Source: Polymorphum gilvum SL003B-26A1 | GTDB lineage: Bacteria; Pseudomonadota; Alphaproteobacteria; Rhizobiales; Stappiaceae | Direction: 5' to 3' | DNA: 64,000 bases | Assembly (NCBI RefSeq): GCF_000192745.1 | Contig: NC_015259.1 | Location: forward strand, 2,619,001-2,683,000 | Part shown: positions 60,062-64,000 of the stretch, piece after piece | Numbering within the stretch: position 1 is the first letter of the stretch | Layout: every line of letters starts with the position of its first letter | Made by a program: the position numbers and the translations under genes | Notes under the pieces: model-generated | Databases searched by the model: none | What the model was told of the DNA's origin: nothing | Seen by the model: only the letters and a program-made list of their open reading frames with translations

Positions 60062-61270
60062 TCAGACCCGTTCGATGATGGTGGCGACACCCATGCCGGC
60101 GCCGACGCACAGGGTGACCAGGGCGGTCGCCTTGCCGGTCCGCTCCAGTTCGTCCAGCGCCGTGCCGAGGATGATCGCGCCGGTTGCGCCCAGCGGGTGG
60201 CCCATGGCGATCGCGCCGCCGTTGACGTTGACGGCGTCCGGATCGGCGTCCATCGCCTCGATGAAGCGGATCGCCACCGAGGCGAAGGCCTCGTTGATCT
60301 CGTAGAGGTCGATATCCTTCGCGCTCATGCCGGCCCGCTTCAGCGCCTTCTCGGCGGCGAAGGACGGCGCCGTCAGCATGATGGTCGGCTCCGAGCCGAT
60401 CTCGGCGAAGGCGCGGATGCGCGCGCGCGGACGCAGACCCGCGGCCGACCCGGCCTCGCGGGTACCGATCAGCACGGCCGCCGCACCGTCGACGATGCCC
60501 GAGGAGTTGCCGGCATGATGGACGTGGTGGATCTCCGCCAGGTCCGGATAGCGTTCGAGCGCGATGCGGTCGAAGCCGCCGGCCTCGCCCATGGCGGCGA
60601 AGGACGGCTTCAGCCGGGCCAGGTCCTCAAGGGTGGAATTGCCGCGGATGGTCTCGTCGCGGGCGAGCAGGATGTCGCCGACCCGGTCGTGGACGGCAAC
60701 CACGCTGCGGTCGAAGCGGCCTTCCGACCAGGCCCGCGCCGCCCGGCGATGGCTTTCGACGGCGAAGGCGTCGAGCCGCTCGCGGTCGTAGCCCCATCTG
60801 GTGGCGATCAGGTCGGCGGAAATGCCCTGCGGGACGAAATAGGTTCCGAAGGCAATCTGCGGATCGGCGCCCCAGGCGCCGCCGTCGGACAGGATCGGCA
60901 CGCGCGACATGGATTCCACGCCGCCGGTCACCACCATGTCGGCCTGACCCGCCATCACCTTGGCTGCGCCGATGTTGCAGGCCTCCAGGCCCGAGGCGCA
61001 GAAGCGGTTCACCTGCACGCCCGCCGTCTGCTCGGCATAGCCGGCGGCGACGGCGGCGACGCGCGGCAGGCACTGGCCCTGCTCGCCGACGGGCATGACG
61101 ATGCCCATCACCACGTCGTCGACGAGCGCGGTATCGAGCCCGTTGCGGTCGCGCACCGCGTCCAGCACGGTCGTTGCCAGCCGGATCGGCGTCACTTCGT
61201 GCAGGGCCCCGTCCGGCTTGCCCTTGCCGCGCGGCGTGCGCACATGATCATAGATGAAGGCGTCGGCCAT
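60062..61270 (-). CDS. Acetyl-CoA acyltransferase (3-ketoacyl-CoA thiolase)
   Basis: 402-residue thiolase with nucleophile C91 ('[10 protein letters not shown]'), '[10 protein letters not shown]', '[11 protein letters not shown]', '[18 protein letters not shown]' (catalytic His) and C-terminal '[13 protein letters not shown]'. It cleaves 3-ketoacyl-CoA in the last beta-oxidation step. Next to the FadJ-like gene (11-base gap). Confidence 0.94.
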   Translation of the reverse strand: MADAFIYDHVRTPRGKGKPDGALHEVTPIRLATTVLDAVRDRNGLDTALVDDVVMGIVMPVGEQGQCLPRVAAVAAGYAEQTAGVQVNRFCASGLEACNIGAAKVMAGQADMVVTGGVESMSRVPILSDGGAWGADPQIAFGTYFVPQGISADLIATRWGYDRERLDAFAVESHRRAARAWSEGRFDRSVVAVHDRVGDILLARDETIRGNSTLEDLARLKPSFAAMGEAGGFDRIALERYPDLAEIHHVHHAGNSSGIVDGAAAVLIGTREAGSAAGLRPRARIRAFAEIGSEPTIMLTAPSFAAEKALKRAGMSAKDIDLYEINEAFASVAIRFIEAMDADPDAVNVNGGAIAMGHPLGATGAIILGTALDELERTGKATALVTLCVGAGMGVATIIERV

Positions 61271-61303
61271 TCTCGCGTCCTTGCTTGGGGGCGGCAGCGC
61301 GGC

Positions 61304-62065
61304 TCAGCGCGGCGCCAGGCGCAGCGCGCCGTCGATGCGGATTGTCTCGCCGTTGAGCATGACGTTGTCGACGATGTGCGTGACCAGCTTGGCAAACTCG
61401 GCCGGCTCGCCGAGCCGCGAGGGGAACGGCACGGCCGCGCCCAGGCTCTGCTGCGCCGCCTCGGGAAGCGCCTTCAGCATGGCCGTCTCGAAGATGCCCG
61501 GCGCGATGGTGCACACCCGGATGCCGGAGGCGGCGAACTCGCGCGCCGCCGGCAGGGTCAGGCCAACGACACCGGCCTTGGACGAGGCATAGGCGGTCTG
61601 GCCGATCTGGCCCTCGTAGGCGGCGACCGAGGCGGTGTTGACGATAACGCCGCGCTCGCCGGTCTCCAGCGGGTCGAGCGCGCTCGCCGCGGCGGCGAAC
61701 AGGCGCAGGCAGTTGAAGGTGCCGATCAGGTTGACCTCGATCACCCGGCGATACTCGTCGAGCGGCATGACGCCGGCCTTGCTCAGCACCTTCTTGGCCG
61801 GGCCGACGCCGGCGCAGTTGACCAGGATGCGGGCTGGGCCGTGCGCCTTCGCCGCTTCGGCCATCGCGGCTTCGACGGTGTCGGCGTTGGCGACGTCGCA
61901 GCCGACCGCGATCCCGCCGATCTCGGCGGCGACCGCCCGGGCAGCCTCCTCGTTGAAATCGAAGATCGCGACCTTCGCCCCGCCGGCGGTCAGCGCGCGC
62001 GCCGTGGCGGCACCGAGACCCGATCCGCCGCCGGTGACGATGGCGGACATGTCCTTGAGCTTCAT
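61304..62065 (-). CDS. Short-chain dehydrogenase, 3-hydroxyacyl-CoA dehydrogenase type 2
   Basis: 253 residues: 'AIVTGGGSGLGAATARAL' NAD motif, 'NCAGVG', and the catalytic 'YASSKAG'. Length and 'CDVANADTVEAAM', 'FPSRLGEPAEFAKLVTHIVDN', 'MLNGETIRIDGALR' blocks match the HSD17B10-like 3-hydroxyacyl-CoA dehydrogenase II group, including 2-methyl-3-hydroxybutyryl-CoA dehydrogenase. It supplies the oxidation step that the truncated FadJ-like protein lacks. Confidence 0.9.
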   Translation of the reverse strand: MKLKDMSAIVTGGGSGLGAATARALTAGGAKVAIFDFNEEAARAVAAEIGGIAVGCDVANADTVEAAMAEAAKAHGPARILVNCAGVGPAKKVLSKAGVMPLDEYRRVIEVNLIGTFNCLRLFAAAASALDPLETGERGVIVNTASVAAYEGQIGQTAYASSKAGVVGLTLPAAREFAASGIRVCTIAPGIFETAMLKALPEAAQQSLGAAVPFPSRLGEPAEFAKLVTHIVDNVMLNGETIRIDGALRLAPR

Positions 62066-62133
62066 GACGTTTCCCTTGTTTTTCTTGGGCTGATGAGGCA
62101 CCCAGGCGCACCCGCCGGGGCGTGCGGCCGGGA

Positions 62134-63948
62134 TCAGGCGGCGGAATAGAGGCCGGCGATCTCGGTGGCGTATTTGGTCTGGATGTTGGAGCGGCGCACC
62201 TTCATGGTCGCCGTGACCTCGTCGTCGTCGTGGTCGAGTTCCTTGGTCAGCAAGTGGAAGCGGCGGATGTGGGCGACCTGGGCCAGTTGGCTGTTGGCGG
62301 CCTTGATCTCCGCGTCGACCAGTTCGCGCACGGCCGGGTTCTCCGCCAGGTTGCGGAAGTTGGTGAAGGAGATGCGATGCTCCTCCGCCCACTTGCCGAC
62401 CGTCTCGAAGTCGATCTGGATCAGCGCGGAGACGTATTTGCGTCCCTCGCCGATGACGATGCACTCCTTGATGTAGGGGCTGCTCTTGACCGTGTTCTCG
62501 ATCTCCGAGGGGCTGAGGTTCTTGCCGCCGGCGGTGATCATGATGTCCTTCAGCCGGTCGACGATGCGGAACTGGCCGTCCTCGGCCTGGACCACGTCGC
62601 CGGTGTGCAGCCAGCCGTCCTTCAGCGCCCCCGCGGTGGCGCCGTCGTTCTTGTAGTAGCCGACGAACACCGTGTCGCCCTTGAGCAGCAGCTCGCCGTG
62701 CTCGCCGATCCTCGCCTCGACGTCGGCGACCACCGGACCGACCGAACCCGGGATCAGCCGGTCGAGCGTCTGGCCAAGCGCGATGCCGCTCGATTCCGTG
62801 GCGCCGTAGACCTCGACCAGCGGCACGCCGAGGGTGCGGAAGAAGCGCACGATCTTGGGCGAGATCGGCGCCGCGCCGGTCATGGCGATGCGCGCGCGGC
62901 GCAGGCCGATGTAGTTCTGCAGGGCGCGGAACACCAGCAGGTAGCACAGCGCGAAGGTCAGCCGCTGGCGCAGGGACCGGCGCGCGCGCGGCGTCTCGGC
63001 GAAGGGCTCGCAGGCCCGGTAGGCCCAGTCGAACAGCGCCTTGCGGTAGCCGCCGGCCTCCAGCATGCGGATGTAGATGGAGGAATGCAGCTTCTCCCAG
63101 ATGCGCGGCACGCCGAGGAACATCGACGGCGCCACCTCGCGCAGGTCCTCCTGCACGGTGCGGATCGACTCGCCGAAGGCGATCTGCGAGCCGAGATAGA
63201 CCGGTCCCATGACCGTGCAGATCTGCTCGGCAACGTGGCACAGCGGCAGGTAGGACAGGTGCGTGCTGTCCGCCGTCACCTGGATGCGATCGGCAAAGGC
63301 GATCGCCTGGGCGCGGATGTTGCGGTAGGACAGCATCGCGCCCTTCGGCTTGCCGGTCGAGCCCGAGGTGTAGATCATCAGCGCGATGTCATCGAGGCCC
63401 TGCGCGGAAAGCCGCTCGTCGACCAGGCCCGGATGCGCCGCGCGGTGTGCCCTGCCCTCGGCCTCCAGCGCCTCGAAGGCGACCACGAAGTCGGCCGGAT
63501 AGGTGCGCAGGCCCTTGGTCTCCATGACCACGACGCAGCGCAGCCGGGGCAGCTCGTCGCGCACCTCGATCACCTTGTCGAGCTGCTCCTGGTCCTCGCA
63601 GACGATGATCTCGCTGTCGGAATGGGCGAGCACATAGGCGACCTCGTTGGCCGGGCTGGTCGGGTAGACGCCGATCGTCACCGCGCCGACGCAGCCGGCG
63701 CCGAGCTGGGCGAGCACCCATTCGACGCGGTTTTCCGACAGCACGGCGACATGGCCGCCCCTGTCGAGGCCGCGGGCGACGAGGCCGTGGCCGACATTGC
63801 AGGCGCGCTCGAAATAGTCGCGCCAGGTGACGGGGTTCCAGATGCCGAAGTCCTTCTGCAGGACGGCGATCCGCTCGGGCCGGCTGTCGGCCTGGGCGCG
63901 TAGCATCTGCGGCAGGGTCAGGTCGGGGAGGGTCAGGGTCAGGGTCAT
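62134..63948 (-). CDS. Long-chain acyl-CoA synthetase (AMP-forming)
   Basis: 604-residue adenylate-forming enzyme: P-loop 'IYTSGSTGKPKGAM', 'VEVYGATESSG' and C-terminal 'ITAGGKNLSPSEIEN' (with the catalytic Lys nearby). The FACS-type 'HTGDVVQAEDGQFRIVDRLKD' is present. N-terminus has a short TL-repeat from tandem gggtca units. It activates fatty or related acids as the first step for the genes downstream. Confidence 0.92.
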   Translation of the reverse strand: MTLTLTLPDLTLPQMLRAQADSRPERIAVLQKDFGIWNPVTWRDYFERACNVGHGLVARGLDRGGHVAVLSENRVEWVLAQLGAGCVGAVTIGVYPTSPANEVAYVLAHSDSEIIVCEDQEQLDKVIEVRDELPRLRCVVVMETKGLRTYPADFVVAFEALEAEGRAHRAAHPGLVDERLSAQGLDDIALMIYTSGSTGKPKGAMLSYRNIRAQAIAFADRIQVTADSTHLSYLPLCHVAEQICTVMGPVYLGSQIAFGESIRTVQEDLREVAPSMFLGVPRIWEKLHSSIYIRMLEAGGYRKALFDWAYRACEPFAETPRARRSLRQRLTFALCYLLVFRALQNYIGLRRARIAMTGAAPISPKIVRFFRTLGVPLVEVYGATESSGIALGQTLDRLIPGSVGPVVADVEARIGEHGELLLKGDTVFVGYYKNDGATAGALKDGWLHTGDVVQAEDGQFRIVDRLKDIMITAGGKNLSPSEIENTVKSSPYIKECIVIGEGRKYVSALIQIDFETVGKWAEEHRISFTNFRNLAENPAVRELVDAEIKAANSQLAQVAHIRRFHLLTKELDHDDDEVTATMKVRRSNIQTKYATEIAGLYSAA

Positions 63949-63958
63949 GATCGCAGTC

Positions 63959-64000
63959 TCAGGACAGCCAGCGCTTGCGGCGCTTGTAATGCTTGATGTC
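63959..64000 (-). CDS. C-terminal end of an ABC transporter ATPase (partial)
   Basis: Only the last 13 residues ('DIKHYKRRKRWLS') before the stop are in the window. A basic 'HYxRRKRWL' tail is typical, in my experience, of Liv-type ATPase genes that precede acyl-CoA synthetase genes in alphaproteobacteria. It lies 10 bases from the synthetase start, so it is in the same operon. Weak assignment. Confidence 0.45.
   Translation of the reverse strand, partial: DIKHYKRRKRWLS

Overview
This is a high-GC, gene-dense chromosomal window with at most about 250 bases between genes. It comes from an alphaproteobacterium, probably of the Hyphomicrobiales. The clues are codon usage, the many TRAP and TTT solute transporters, a complete quinohemoprotein amine dehydrogenase operon, and a small acidic protein with the 'FPASDP' motif. 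I saw no rRNA, tRNA, CRISPR array, phage or insertion sequence. The window is a run of catabolic modules, most with their own regulator and importer.

Layout. (1) 1-5190: BMP-type nucleoside/nucleobase ABC importer and a cytosine-deaminase-like hydrolase. (2) 5212-8280, minus strand: TPP-dependent 2-oxoacid dehydrogenase E1 alpha/beta with a free-standing lipoyl-domain protein and a lipoate-ligase-like protein, but no E2 acyltransferase. (3) 8484-9847: a small acidic protein, then a deletion scar joining a decapitated GntR regulator to a decapitated TRAP large permease. (4) 9879-19197: amidohydrolase, IclR regulator, intradiol dioxygenase, citryl-CoA-lyase-like protein, family III CoA-transferase, YciI protein, TRAP transporter and flavin reductase. 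Two promoters share a palindrome that is probably the IclR operator. (5) 19268-24604: a TctBA/TctC importer split by its IclR regulator, with a second flavin reductase and a SnoaL-like protein. (6) 24656-34354: the quinohemoprotein amine dehydrogenase genes qhpGADCBFE and divergent qhpR. (7) 34361-39286: GntR regulator, TRAP transporter and mannonate dehydratase. (8) 39300-46999: TetR regulator, three-subunit molybdenum hydroxylase and another TRAP transporter. (9) 47040-50020: a two-domain 3-dehydroshikimate dehydratase and a LysR regulator. (10) 50074-55727: an acetate-type sodium symporter with its small subunit, facing a two-gene operon whose second product fuses a DEDDh exonuclease, CBS domains and a DUF294 nucleotidyltransferase. 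(11) 55742-64000, minus strand: a beta-oxidation-like operon running up to an ABC ATPase tail at the window edge.

The genes fit a scavenging life on small organic acids, nucleobases, amines, aromatic or hydroaromatic compounds and acyl chains. The parts least explained by known systems are the symporter-linked exonuclease-CBS-nucleotidyltransferase module, the E2-less lipoyl module, and the dioxygenase plus citryl-CoA-lyase-like plus CoA-transferase cluster. Also notable are an FadB/J-like protein without its NAD domain but paired with a separate short-chain dehydrogenase, and the deletion scar, which can be compared with an intact GntR-TRAP locus in the same window.
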